The translations under genes were made by a program, and so were the position numbers. Of a DNA stretch of 64,000 nucleotides, positions 29,238-41,939 are shown piece by piece (within the stretch, counting starts at the first letter, position 1; every line of letters begins with the position of its first letter). The stretch comes from Hyaloperonospora brassicae. Its lineage: Eukaryota > Oomycota > Peronosporomycetes > Peronosporales > Peronosporaceae. Under the pieces are notes generated by a model. The model was not told the DNA's origin, searched no databases, and saw only the letters and a list, made by a program, of their open reading frames with translations. The stretch covers positions 124,001-188,000 of the forward strand of contig CANTFL010001490.1 in assembly GCA_947650285.1 (NCBI GenBank). The letters run 5' to 3'.

Positions 29238-30363
29238 CCTCTAACGTGTTGTGTATTCCAAATACACGCTTCCCGACAGATTTCGATGCGCCTGTGGCTA
29301 GACGCACCGTCATTCTCGTTAGAGGGATGTTGCGCTCAACGAACTTGAGCCTACTCCCCCTTAGTGACTAGTTGAGAACAAAGTTGTTCAACGCCCCACA
29401 GTCAACTAGAGCACGAAGTGACAAAAATTTTGTCCATGCACCTGGTGATGAGATATCACTCATCACCAAGTGCAGAGACACACAATGATTGTGTATCTGG
29501 AGCAACTTTCGTCAAGAGATTTGCGGATTTTCTTGAGGTTGCTAAATCAGAAGGGCTCTTCGCCCCTACTGACCCCATCTATATTTTGATGGTCCGCTTC
29601 GCTGGTGAGGTTTCGCAACAGCGTTGGACCTACGCCCATTTCCCTTGTGGAATATGTCCGATCATTTTGATCAGTAATGTTTGGTACTAGACATGGGTCA
29701 CCACACTCGTAAGCGTAATATCCTAACTTCTGACAACGATTGAACTTTTAAAATCGATTGTATTTTTGAACAGCGAGGTTTCTAGCGCTCAACATTACAG
29801 AGGCCCATTGGTTCTGGACCTCCGCTTTCCTGTCGTCTCGCTGGATGATAGTTAGTCACATTAGTTTGATCCTGTATCAAACTATAAGGTTCCTGTTATG
29901 TCAATGTGGTCGCTTAATCTAGGGTCTTCAATTCCATACGAAACAAGTGGGTATTGACGTGTTCGTCAACTATACCCTGAAAGAAAACATCTATTTTCGT
30001 GTGGTCATCAATCGGGGTGGCAGTTATGCATATCGACGGTTATCAGATGTGCTGCGAGTAAGCATGGACATCCTTTTTTTCATTTCTGAGTTATAAAAAC
30101 TCATCACGAGCCTGTAAGTCGGCTCGAGGCGGCTCAAGATGTTTGTATGAGCCGGGACATGAACCTTTCAAAAAATCGTATAATTATGGGTCGTAAAGCT
30201 TGAGACCTAAGGCCCAAGCCTTTTCCCGTCCATCCAGGTTGGACTGGGCAAATGCAACTTGCATGTTATCGAAGATGATGCGACTAGCCCTTATGACATC
30301 GATTAACTCGACGAATTGTCTCAACAGGGAGTCTTCCTTGGCTCTCTGTAATTGGAGATATCT
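29238..30363 (-). pseudogene. E4 gag middle and zinc-knuckle region, unreadable
   Basis: Nucleotide similarity to the E2 gag/protease region continues (e.g. CCCATTGGTTCTGGACCTCC at 29811, also near 11535), but frames are broken throughout. 29920-30360 has no counterpart in E2, where this part of gag is deleted; it should hold the capsid-coding part. Confidence 0.5.
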
Positions 30364-30630
30364 TTATTTAAGGGTTTGGGGACGACGCGAGTGTGTCGTC
30401 CCACCCATAGCAGCATTAAATTGCTGCTTTCTTAACAGCTTTGTCTGCTGAGAATCGATTTCTTTCAACTGCTCGGCCTGTTGAGAGCCTTGCTGGTGAA
30501 GCAAGGCTACTTTCTCCCTTTCGGCGACAAGTTCATTTTGGATGAACTTGGCTATAGCGGCATGTTGTTGGTCTCTGTCTAGAGACTCCAACATGGCGCT
30601 AATGGCGAAGTCGCCTACGGTAGAACTCAT
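30364..30630 (-). pseudogene. E4 gag N-terminus
   Basis: An 88-codon frame starting at 30630, M-S-S-T-V-G-D, nearly the same start as E1 at 127. It includes a helical Gln/Glu/Lys-rich stretch (ELVAEREKVALLHQQGSQQA) likely to form a coiled coil. The frame stops at 30364 by decay. Confidence 0.6.
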
Positions 30631-30748
30631 TCATTCTACCGCACCCCATTCGATGTCACTCAAATGGTTAAACCCTTCACGCGTGGCGTGAAAGGTCTCT
30701 TCATCATCCAACATGTTCATGTTGGATGTTGTGGTCCTCGGAAGGACT

Positions 30749-30762
30749 ACAAAGTGCTACCA
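30749..30762 (-). other. tRNA primer-binding site, element E4
   Basis: Minus strand CC then TGGTAGCACTTTGT next to the 5' LTR, the same as E2. Confidence 0.6.
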
Positions 30763-30764
30763 GG

Positions 30765-31158
30765 TGTAACGGGGCTCACCCTTGCGTGAACTTAACGCAA
30801 GAGTTTCGGATGCCCCGGCAGACGTACACGAGGCGAACGAGGAAGTGTATGATAAGGAAAAAGTAAAACTGTTATATTAATATAATTAGGTCTTTTAACT
30901 ACTGTCTCTCTGTTTGACTTAACTTAATTATGCTAACATAACTGAGTGTATGGTGACGTCTCGTCACCACTCATTGCGCGCGTCCTGCGGCGATTGGTGG
31001 GTTGATATCATGACGAAATCAACCAATGAATAGACTCTTTGGTCGCCTCACCAATATCACCACTATCGGTGGTTTGTTCAAAGAATATTCAACTTCATGT
31101 TCTTTATTGTCACTTTCTTTTAAAGTGACAATATCATGTAACGGGCTGCCCCGTTACA
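30765..31158 (-). repeat. LTR, family F1 (5' LTR of E4)
   Basis: 394 bp, TGTAACGGGGCTC to TGCCCCGTTACA. Stem ATTGTCACTTT/AAAGTGACAAT (11 bp) is one pair longer than in E1. This LTR is far closer to E1 and E2 LTRs than to the left LTR of E4 itself. Confidence 0.9.
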
Positions 31159-31169
31159 TACATGGTGTA

Positions 31170-31492
31170 GTACGACGACAGCAGAACGACTGAGATGCTC
31201 AATTCGGGGTATGGTGAGAAACGCATCCTGCATCTTTGTGCTTTTGTGCTGCGTACAAGCTACGAAATAGGACATCGCGTGCGTCAGTAGTTCGTTCTCG
31301 CGTGCAGCCGAGGTCTATGATGTAGGAAGCTAGAAGTCTTGATTCCGGGAACGTTTGCGAGACCATTGTACCATCTAGCAAGACACAATAAGTTCAGCAA
31401 CAGCTTGACGCTGAATAAGCTTCACGTATTGTTACTTCGGATCGAGTGACCTCACGCGATAGTTTTGTATCCCCCACTTCTGTTCTTTGACT
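31170..31492 (-). repeat. Left arm of a long inverted repeat
   Basis: It reads as the reverse complement of 33753-34070 with roughly 90% identity by eye. It contains a 60-codon minus-strand frame (31199-31381) whose product is nearly the same as the one in the right arm (shared SQTFPESRLLASYIIDLGC). The outer edge lies just past the E4 LTR. It may be a terminal inverted repeat of a DNA transposon. Confidence 0.75.
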
Positions 31493-31655
31493 CAGAAGAA
31501 CAACTCACTGAATCCGTTCTTCATTGCATGCGGAATTACTGTTGCTCAGTTATTCGAATGTGGCACGTACCTAAAACGGCTTCAGCTGTCCCTTTGACAA
31601 TCGTCGCCGGACACCTCACCATCAAGTCTTTTTTTTCAGCTATACGAGAGCGTTT

Positions 31656-32135
31656 TGTAACGGGGTTACACGTCGGCTTATAGCCGCCACAACATGTGTG
31701 GTTTATAAGAGGGATGAGATCCCATTAAAAGTGATATTCGAACACCGTATCAGTTAATGGTGGTTGACGTGTTTGTCAGCGAAATACGATTCTTGAATAA
31801 GGTATTAACCAAAACAATAGTGTCGAGATTAAGTACGTTTAGCCTGACGTGTTCGTTTCGATAACAACACATAAAGCCCAAATCTCGTTTTATACTGTGT
31901 AGAAACGTGCTTTCGGAAGGCGTCTTTAGATCATTAAGAGTCTAGCAAACAAACGCCTTGTTAAGGTAGCTGCTCATGAAGTACTCGGCGCTGTGATTCT
32001 TTGAATAGTTTAATTTCCTAGAACACAGCAAGACATTTAAGCTTGTTGACTCTATAAGTCGGGTCTATTACAACAAGTTTCTCGTTGAGAGTTCAAGTCT
32101 TCCTTTAATTTAGGGAGATGTGTAGTTCCGCTACA
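31656..32135 (+). repeat. Solo LTR, family F2, with perfect target duplication
   Basis: 480 bp in the opposite orientation to the E3 LTRs: it starts TGTAACGGGGTTACACG and ends GTTCCGCTACA. CGTTT flanks it on both sides (31651-31655 and 32136-32140). The exact 5-bp duplication shows an insertion followed by LTR-LTR recombination. It lies within the spacer of the long inverted repeat, so it is younger than that structure. Confidence 0.85.
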
Positions 32136-32140
32136 CGTTT

Positions 32141-33752
32141 GGTCGTTGCTATATATGAGAGCCGTGACATTTGAACGGGGTAATTAACTTAGGGGCTTTT
32201 GCTACCACCTCGCCAGATGTAAGCTCTCCTACTTCATTAAAATATAAGATGCGAGCGCGAGTCAGAAGATTGATCTCGTGTCGATGCTTTTTGTTTTCGA
32301 TTGCGCTGAGGCGACTGACGTGAGGCAATTGTTCTTAGCATACCAATTTGATTTTTGAGTGTCACCATAATTACCACAAATATCTTGTACACTCTTGTAT
32401 TTAATCATAAGAAAGAACGATTCTTTTTTGCATCAATTGCGCTTCCGAGAACTGACTGGTAAATGCAATATCACTCTGATGTAAATCCACCTGTCGGTCA
32501 CCGTAGCAAACTTGTCAACATGAAGCTAGTGCAGCAGTGGATGTCGTACTTTTTTGTGCCCATTACAGGGCTTTAGGACACACACAGGCTATATCCATAC
32601 ATGTCTTGATACGATAAGTGGGACCTGCATACTAGGCCGCTGGTTTGTGTAAGCGTAAACAAGCTGACGGCAATCGTACGACTTGATCTAACTTTCCCCA
32701 TAACCAAAGGCTGTGATCTCAGATGAGAATTGTATACATCGAAGCGAACACGAGGTCAGGCGTGTGAATCAAGGCCTCAATCGCGCAATGGCGTCATCAC
32801 GCTGCCACATGCAATCCACGAACCAAGCTCACACAAACGACGCTTCTATAAATTATTTAAACTAGGCTTCTCTTAAGTACACAAAATAGACAGCCTTGCA
32901 CCGCAATGACAATCGATTGTATATGGACAATCTGTACACGAATGTGAGTCAAATCGATGTTTAAAAAGTCTAACATCCATGACTGGGTCCGTGTTTAGAT
33001 GCAATCATGCACCATATTGAGGCAACTGGACGAGATTCCTGAGCGTGTGGCTGCTAGTACAGGCTGATCAAAGTTATTGGATGTTCGTTTGATGCGGTGG
33101 AAGCAAACTCAATCACATGATCTCAATTGCTCTCGACAGCAAAAGTCGAGAGCAATTGAACTTGTTGTAAGATATGCCAATCTTACACCCATGCGCACAT
33201 TGATGTCAATTGCATAGCAAGAACACACTGTGACAACTAGTCTAAGAAATAGAACACATCTTTCTTCTCGGTTGAAGGCGTAGATATAGTTTGCCAGCAA
33301 GATATCGATACATTTAAAGGAGTTGAAACGACTGCAAGCGATGAGTGTTTTACACGTACTCCACGTAGGCTATGGTTCCACTGGTAGCATCTCATGGAAC
33401 AGATCTCGTATTAACGTGTGACAGGAATATAGCTCAGTAAAAAACGTTTTGACGAGCGTCGATACGTAACATCGACAGGCTGGTGGGGGAGGCGAAAAAT
33501 GAGTGTTACCGCTTCTATGATCTTTATCGTTTCCGTCATATTGAGCTAACATGCAAGAATCTCTCTGGGGTCATCTGCGCCATATTCAAAGGTCTTGAAG
33601 GGCGTTCAAACGCGCTTGTACATGGGGATGTGCTTGTTGCCCCAAATTTTCGACGTTATCAACAACATCCATAACCCGCCCCATCTTTTTTTAAAGGCGC
33701 GGTCACTACCAACCGATAGCCTTTCCAATGATCACGATTCATATTTTTGTAC
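32141..33752. other. Interior of the inverted-repeat structure; no gene found
   Basis: No reading frame above 65 codons and no transposase motif. If the arms are transposon ends, the element is non-autonomous or its gene has decayed. Confidence 0.4.
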
Positions 33753-34070
33753 GTCAAAGAACAGAATTGAGGGATACAAAGCTATCGCGTGAGGTCACTC
33801 GATCCGAAGTAACAACACGTGAAGCGTATTTAGCGTCAAGCTGTTGCTGAACTCATTGTGTCTTGCTAGATGGTACAATGGTCTCGCAAACGTTCCCGGA
33901 ATCAAGACTTCTAGCTTCCTACATCATAGACCTCGGCTGCACGCGAGAACGAACTACTGACGCACGCAATGTCCTCTTTCGTAGCTTGTACGCAGCACAA
34001 AAGCACGAAGCTGCAGGGTTCGTTGCTCACCATACTTCAGATTGAGCATCTCAGTCGGACTGCTGCTGTC
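33753..34070 (+). repeat. Right arm of the long inverted repeat
   Basis: Starts about GTCAAAGAACAGAATTGAGG and ends about ATCTCAGTCGGACTGCTGC. The 60-codon frame at 33863-34045 pairs with the left-arm frame; it opens with TTG and is not by itself convincing as a gene. Confidence 0.75.
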
Positions 34071-37000
34071 TTACGACCCTGATGCTAAAACAAGTACCTT
34101 CTTTCTTGTATTATGCGTGTTTAGCTGCAGGCTTATCATTCAGCATTTCTTCCGCCGCCGACTCGAAACGTCGTCGCGATTGTGATTGAGAGACTCTCAA
34201 TTCCTCGCATTTCGTTCCTCGAAGTTATGCGCATGTAAAAACACGTCCGGCGGGTTATCTTCTGTGTCTTTTTTCTCCCCTAATGGACCGTCCGTCTGTT
34301 TCCAGTCCTCACTATAGCGGCGTTATTCTCGATGACGATAGGAGTCTTGGCTTGTGTCACTTCCGGTTCGGCAATAATCGCGTCTTTGCTACTATTAAGG
34401 CGTTGTTTATAAATTACTAGCTGCAGCAAGATTACCAGCTCTGGCTGCAAGGCATCTATCGATTTTTCGCAATTCAGGCCTTAAGCGACTTTGACGAAAT
34501 TTGTTCTGGCTATCGATGCTGCCACGAACTGACGGCTTTCAAATAATGTTAGCGGTCATACCAAGCACGGGTGCTCTCTCCTTGTCAGCGGCATAGAAAT
34601 CGCAGAATCCTCGTCGTAACGTGATGAACCCGTCCCAAGTAATTGAGACCACATTAAGTCAAGTGAAATATCATCGTACTTTAAATTATTCACAAAGAAT
34701 ATAACTTTAAGCAAATATTGAAGTAAACTTTCTTTGTCGAAAGTATATAAATCAGCTCCATTAATTGGTTGCTATAAGCCATTAGATCAGCCAAATTGAC
34801 TATAAATCGCTATCAGACGCGCGCAATGGGTAGTGAGCGGGAAGCTACATTTGACGTTATTTGTTTATGTAATTTTAAGTATGATCAAAAGAGGTTTGGT
34901 TGAAGAAAATCGTAGCAATATGATATTTTATTTAACTTTTCGCTTCAACTAGACGTCTTTGTTTAGTATACTCGGTTTCGTCGACACGTTAACTGTACGT
35001 GATAATTTTAAGGCACATTCCGACCTGGCGGATGTATATGTTTCTTGCACCGTGTCAGTACAAGCATAAAGTGTCCTATTTTACATGAATTCTCCATGTG
35101 TTATTAACACGACTGCTCTTTGCGACAGCCTTTTGTAGCCAAGTTATCGAACGTGAAAGTTGGCAGAGGAGAGGACTGTTGAGTTAGCGCGTTCGACGGC
35201 TACACAGGTCGATCGGTCCGTCATTAAATGCGACTGAAATGCTGCGCGCAAGCAGAGCGAGGACGACAACGAGGATGAATTGGCGCTGCATCATTGCAAC
35301 GCGACGAAGAAACTAATGGGGGCTCGAGCACTAGAAAGCAAAAGGTAAATTAAGAAGTAGAAAGAGTACTTTCTGGATCAGCGCTCGTCAGTATTTAGTA
35401 TTGTTTAGCGACAATTGCAGTACGAAGGATACGATCAGGCTAAATTACGTCTATATCCTTGTCAATTAGCAGATTCTCTAATTAACCGTCGACTACAATT
35501 TGCCACTTGAGCTACGACGCATCATTGCTACTAGCGATGGTAATACAGCGTCGTATCTGGGTCCCATTAAAAACGCTACGCACCTAGAAATATTATCGTT
35601 TTCATACCACTCTCGAGAGACTTATATAGTTTCTGCGCACGGCATTTATATGTGCGAGAGCCTTAATACATGTCGCGCCATTGAACTTTGCAACTCAATC
35701 GCCTCAGCTATCAGAATATGGATTTTAAGCTGTCATTTTTTTCTGAACCCAATTCGGGGTGATGTGTTGCTGAGCAAGCAACAGTCTGTGGCCAATAAGT
35801 TATCGTGCAAGTCTAAATGTTGGCTTGCTCATGAGATCATCCTACCGTCGTCTAATACAAACTTATTCCGTGTAAATTTTGCCTGATACTATCAAAGTTA
35901 TATCTGCTACGTGATCATGAAGGCAAACAATCTACATACTCAGACATACAATTGTCAGCACGTTGAATGCAAGGATACATCGATATTTCATCTATCTAGG
36001 CCTTTGTGCTGATGAATGGATGGTAGGATAGTACCTGTTTTGTTGTCATTCATATTGTGTAATACAAGTATCGAATTATCTGCACATACATGTTACTACT
36101 TGATTTTTTATTATGGCATATGACTTGCTAATCAAAGCTACTGGTGAACTTGAGCATAAAAATGTGTGAGCTCATATGTGCTTATGTGTGAGACGTGTCA
36201 ACGGTTCAAAATATCAGTTCGGATGGCCGCGCCGCTAGCTGCTTTACATGTACATTTGAAGTGTGATAATTTTTGATGAATTTATTTGTTATACTAAGCG
36301 AAGGGTCCGGACGACAACACGAATATTGATATGTTTGTAATCCGTATGAATGAGATGACTCCCATAGCGGATGTGACGGATTCTATAGGATGGTAAAGGT
36401 ACAACTCCGTTGATTATCGATTGCGCGTTACTTCATCAGAATTAGTCTGTGGCAACCATCTCTGATTGAGATCCTCTTTAATTTGTAAGGGATTTACCAA
36501 TGTATCTTAAACGCGCTGATCCCTCATTCGGACATACTCACAGTAGATCACCTTTCGGTATGTGGTCAAAGACGAGAAGGTTAAGCTTATTATCAGTAAT
36601 ATTTGAGGCTTAGACTGTGATGATACGCAGAAGCGTTAAAGCTATATGCTTTCTGTTGTTTAGTTTTCCCTAAATAACATCGTACATGTGAGACCGGATT
36701 TCATTCGATCGATGCAAACGATTTCTCACAGCCTCGCGTTCCGTTAACGTTACCACTACGTAATTCTGGGGCTGTTTAAACTTAGATGGACGATGGACTC
36801 GCTGTTTTTAGCCCTACCACATTATGAAAATTACCTGCAAGGTTTTTGCAACGTGATTAAATGCTTGACGACATGTTCTTGATGCAATGGGTAAAAGCCA
36901 AGGTGCACAATGAGAACAAAGAGGTGCGAAAAGAAGCCTGTGTTTAATAGTTATGAGGTCGTAGACGAATTATTAAGTAGTTCTAAGAACTGACGTACGA

Positions 37001-38347
37001 GTTTTCCCGCTGTATATAGGAATAATTTTCGTCCACGATTCGTTTGACCATCTCCGGTCGTAACATGAAAGGGACTTGTGTATACGCTAAAATATTAGCT
37101 CCAAATGGATACGACCTTTGTGTTTGACATAGTATTACTCGACCTGTATCGGGAACCTATCATGTGAACCTTGATGCGCTTGCTACGACGAAGGGGCAGT
37201 GCTACGTATTGCTGCAACTACATCAGTATTTACAGCCGGCAATCGAAAGGTGGCTGCGCTTTTCGAAGCCTTATAATAGTTTCCGATATTTTTACAAGCG
37301 TTAAACACGCTCTCACATAGAGAATTTTCCCTTGCGTCAAGCCTCTGATAGATCGATGAAGATCGGATAGAGATGCCTTTGGCATGTCGGCCTCCGCCTC
37401 TACTGCTCGATTCTCAGGAGTACAATCAGTTCCATGTAGTGAGACTGTAGTAGCGATGCCTTCGTAATAACTAATAACATTATTGGTGGAGAGGCGTGGG
37501 TACCGTGATTCTAAAAATGCAGTCTAATTGGAAAATGTAATGCGGCAAGAGTACCCCTACACGATTGGCATTTTTTCAAGGCCGCGTGCAAGATTAATTT
37601 GCTGTATAAATAACTTCACACAAGTGGATTAGGCCTAGGTCGGTTTATGGTCATACCATGACTGGGTCCCTGATTTTTTATCGACGCACTTGGGTCTACA
37701 GCATTCGACATGTGATAGATCCATATTGTGGAATTAGTGTACCGATCGCAACTGGCTTAAACATTTTAGCCTTGAGAATAAATTCCAGTTATTGGTTCAA
37801 ACGAATATGGGTATATCTTCACTAGCTCTTACAATTCAATTAAAAATGGTAGATCTAACGCACGTGCTACACTCTGCGGGTAGAGTTCAATATGTCGCCG
37901 ATGACGGTTTCCCCAGGTATAGAATGGTGGTTACGGTCCTCATGAAGATAACTACAACGCATACCGATCCTTATATTATGGTTTCGAAATCAATCATGTA
38001 CAGCTTGGCTCGCAGATTTTTTACCAGGCTTTCGATAATTATGGTTGATAAGTCAATCTTTCATAATATGGTGAACGACTTATTAATGTTTATGATCAGT
38101 GTTAAGAGGTTAGAGAACGTACTATCGTCTATTTAACATATATATATATATACATGCGATGGAGCTCGACCAAATGATAGTACACTCAGCCGTCTCTATA
38201 AGAGAAAACTTTGTGCCCGATGTTTACAGCGTGTCTTATCAGAAGCCTCAGATAGAGAATATGAAAGGAAGAAGTTGCATGATATTTTTTAAAGCTTGAC
38301 CCGCCTATTATAATGAAATGAAACTTTTTTATACGATACGAAATCTC
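34071..38347. other. AT-rich, gene-free stretch with an LTR relic
   Basis: Only short unsupported frames (longest 128 codons at 35500-35886, in AT-rich sequence, without a domain). Around 34640-35050 lies a decayed LTR in reverse orientation: GACGCGCGCAATGGGTAGTG at 34816 is the reverse of the LTR core motif, with ATTGGTTG about 20 bases before it. (AT)n at 38137-38151. Confidence 0.4.
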
Positions 38348-39910
38348 TCATGTCGAGCTGTTTCTCTCTAGCGTGTCGATTTTTGCGAATAAACGACGAC
38401 ATCTTATCCATTTCCGACTGCATGATTGCGCGTCCTCATCTGAGCGTATAAAGTACGAGCGCAAAAGCAGGCAGCACTTAAGTGCTTCTTTTGCACTGAT
38501 AGGCACTTGATCTTCGTCACTTTCGACTTCCGCGGGCTCTACTTCTGCTTCCATCAGAGCTTCTTGTTCTTCGTTAATCCGCTCCTGGTCCTCAATTTCG
38601 ACCAAGTCATCCACGCTAACGGTTACACCAAGCTTTTGAAACATATCAGCCAGATCACAGCAGTTTTGTTGGAAGGCGAGACTGGATTGTAGGTAGTCGT
38701 TTTGTGCACGCAAATATGCAACCTGTGGCGCTTCATATTTCAACTCTTGATCCAGCAACTTCGACTGAAATCCCCGCCAATGCGCTTCCAGATTTCACCT
38801 GCAACCTCAATGTCTTCTAGGACAATTAGTCTGCGTTCCGTGTTTGCTTCGATCAAATCCATGCGCCGTCGCATATGAAGTTTCTTGCAGCGAGCTTTAA
38901 ACGATCGAATAATACCTATACAAACATATAGGTTAGGAGATTCATGTATATTTAAGACGCACATATATAATCATGAGATTAATGCGTACCTGCATCGATC
39001 GGGTGGGTAGCGGAAGTCATGCTAGGCGGAAAAATACCACATTGACGTTGTTGAGTTCTCGTTGGGCCTTTTGACTGGAAGAATTATCGAGAAGTAGCAA
39101 AACTTTGCGATCATGCATTCGAAGATTAAATTGATGCAGCCATGTATCAAAGATAATTACAGTCATCCAGGCAATTGAGCCAGCAGCGTATACGATGCCA
39201 CGCTTTTCGATCCTTACACGCTTAAAGCACAGTGTCTTTTTAAACATTCCGATGATCATGGGATCCAGATTTTCAGAGCCACTTGCGTTGCAGCACAAAT
39301 CAACTATTACGCGTGACTTACTCTCTTCTTGCCGTTGTTTCGAACCGTGGATAGGGTATTGCTCGGTGGGAAGTCGTAAAATAATGCTGTCTCATTAAAA
39401 TTAAACATGTTACTCGGAGAATATTGTTAAATCAGTGATCGGATCTCTGACTTTGCCTCTTGCACATACTCTATACATAAGCTCCCGCTCCCAGCCGTCA
39501 GAGCACGGCTTTTGATGTTGTTCCGTTTCTTAAAACTCTGGAGCCAGCCTTTGAAATGCTTTATATCTTGATGTTCGATTTCATTGCTCATTCGCAGTCG
39601 GTCTGCTTTCTTCAGTACCAGAACTCTCGATATGTGCGTCACTCTGGCGCTCGAGAATGGAATTCAGCAGCTTCTCCTCGAACTCAGGATGTTTTACAAG
39701 TCGTTTCTTTTTACATTAGGGTTAAATCCCTCAAAGTCGATTTATTTCATGACCAAAAGCCGATGCGTCATTAATTTACCGATGATGTGCTGAAATGAAT
39801 GCTCTTTTAAGTCTGCACTTCGTAAATGCGGAGTTTGGGCGTACTTCGCAGTGATAAAAGACCTCGTACTTCTGATCCAGAGAGAGGTATACTCTCTTCG
39901 TTGAACTCAT
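38348..39910 (-). pseudogene. Tigger/pogo-type transposase (CENP-B family), decayed, with an intron
   Basis: From the ATG at 39910: an N-terminal helix-turn-helix (LSLDQKYEVFYHCE); a second DNA-binding helix (KGWLQSFKKRNNIKSRALTA, 39642-39427); a DDE core with FNETALFYDFPP in a decayed stretch, then LCCNASGSENLDPMIIGMFK and KVLLLLDNSSSQ (39298-39017), which holds the second catalytic Asp; THPIDAGIIRSFKARCKK across an intron; and an acidic C-terminal tail (38758-38348). The order matches pogo/Tigger transposases of the Tc1/mariner superfamily. A 74-bp GT-AG intron (38916-38989) splits the DAG|IIRSF motif and would restore it. At least two frameshifts and several stops make it inactive. The terminal repeats were not located. 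Confidence 0.75.
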
Positions 39911-41939
39911 TGAATGCACGAGCTTGATGTTCTTGAATGGACGTGTTGTATTAGTGGTGTAGTAGAGTATTTAAGAGAAGTAAATTTATTATCCCTATCT
40001 ATGCCTTACGAATTTATTGAATTTTGTCTTCTGTATCGGTCGCCATGACGTCATCAGTAATATGGGGCTCATAAATTCGCCTATCATGACATGTTCTGTG
40101 TCTTTCCCTAGTTCACGTCTGTGATTCTATGACGTTGCTGAATAGGTTTAAGGCAAATATACGGCTAGAACAACTGTCAAATCATATGCCACATATCTCT
40201 TTCAGCATCCGAAGTAGGGGTAGTGACTCATATAATGAAGGTTTCTACCTCAAATGGGCGAGTATTTTTCGTGTATTATACCTTAGTCGCTTATAAAGAG
40301 ATCGGTGTACAAATTCCTGTACAGTTTGAAATGTTCGGCGACACTGTGACCCTTATACAGAGGTTGTCTCTTATACAGATTATCTTTCAGAAAGGGATGA
40401 GTGTACTCGCTTTTGACCGGTTATCAACCAATCGGTTGCTCATCGAGCACTTTGTAAAATATATCGGCTCATATACATGAGTGTTATGTAGCGCTGTTGG
40501 GGCATTAGAGGTACCTAGTTCTGATAACGGGCTCGGAGATTTAGTGTGTTCAATAATTGGTACGAGCATTCTTAGTGGTGTCTCGTCACCCAGAACGACG
40601 GTGTGGCTCTTGAGGGTTGACTGTCTTTTCGAAAATACTGCATATACTTAGTGAATCGTCGCCTGTGGCGTCAAAATAGTTTGAGAATTGAACGCAACTA
40701 TAAGATTTCCACTTAATATAACTAATAAAGTCTTTGATGTAAAAAAGACGAACATTGATCCATAGTAGCAACAGTCTGATGATGAGAGTGTAACGGTGGT
40801 ACACTTTGGTGGTACAAACACGTAATGTGTAAGTGTAACCTGTGGTATGCCACTCACAGAAACAAGGTAGAACAAAGCACCATTGTAAAGGAGTTTTAGC
40901 CGCTTCAGAAGAAAATTGAGGTTTTCACTTTGTTGTGAGCCAAAACTTACATGTAAGTTCTTAAGAGGGTTTAAACTTGCGTAAAACTAAATTAACATTT
41001 GTGAAAATACGAAAATTACAATTAAAAGTCTTGCTTAGACGTCTTAAATTGTTAGAAGTGTACGAGCTTTCTTTAGGTACACACTCTTGGGTACTTGTGC
41101 CAAACGATGCCTGAATCGTAAAGTATTTAATTTAGGACTTAAGGCTTGGTGATCGAGTAGTCTCGTTAGGTCGTAGCTGTAAGAGTTATATAACTCGTTA
41201 AGCCGTACTCCATAACTTGTTAAGTCGTTTAGTCGTCGTACTACACGAAGTTTTTTGGAATTTTTGACCATAAGCTTTTCTCTCGTGAGGCGCTTCGACA
41301 GCATCGCTACACCATGCATCCATCATTGTCATCTTTAAATCATTTGTATGCATCCCAAACATCACATCTAAGCTATATCGATTTAGGCACTGATAGGCTG
41401 CTTGCAAACATGGAGACTAGGACCTAAGCACTACAAAAAAGGACATCGCGATAGAATACTTGCAGTTGATTCATCACGCAGTTCGCTTAGTGCGCCAGAC
41501 CGAAAACAAAGATGCTAAAGAAATAACTTGTGCACCATTAATTGGCTAAGGGTGCATCGTACGAGTTACGGGCGCTCATACGAACACTACGCGTATCGAC
41601 TTCTTTATATCGTGGTTGGATAAACCATCTGTTGTACCCCAATCCTAATTGTAAGACGACTTGTGTGACTACAAATCAAAGACTATTGACGTTGTCGAGA
41701 AAAAGAAATAGTCTCAATTGGGTTGCATTATGGACGGAACTCGCGCTGTTGAGACCTTTAAGATCTTTGGCACACAGTATAATAATGTCGACTGGTTTAA
41801 GGGGACCGAGAAGCTACATCCATCTGCAGAGTAGAAAGTCTGCATCGCAATCCGACGTAATACTCGGTGAGCTCGTTACATCAAAGGATACGAATGTATC
41901 AATTGTAAATATGATTTATTCAGATAATTTATGATCAAC
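39911..41939. other. No recognisable gene
   Basis: Short AT-rich frames only (up to 130 codons at 41542-41934), with mixed strands and no motif. Probably decayed repeat DNA. Confidence 0.35.

Noticed and set aside
35500..35886. 128-codon plus-strand frame as a gene
   Set aside because: AT-rich sequence, no domain, no signal peptide, no neighbouring exon.
37792..38136. 114-codon plus-strand frame as a gene
   Set aside because: Isolated in AT-rich decayed DNA, with Met/Ile/Val-rich composition expected by chance.
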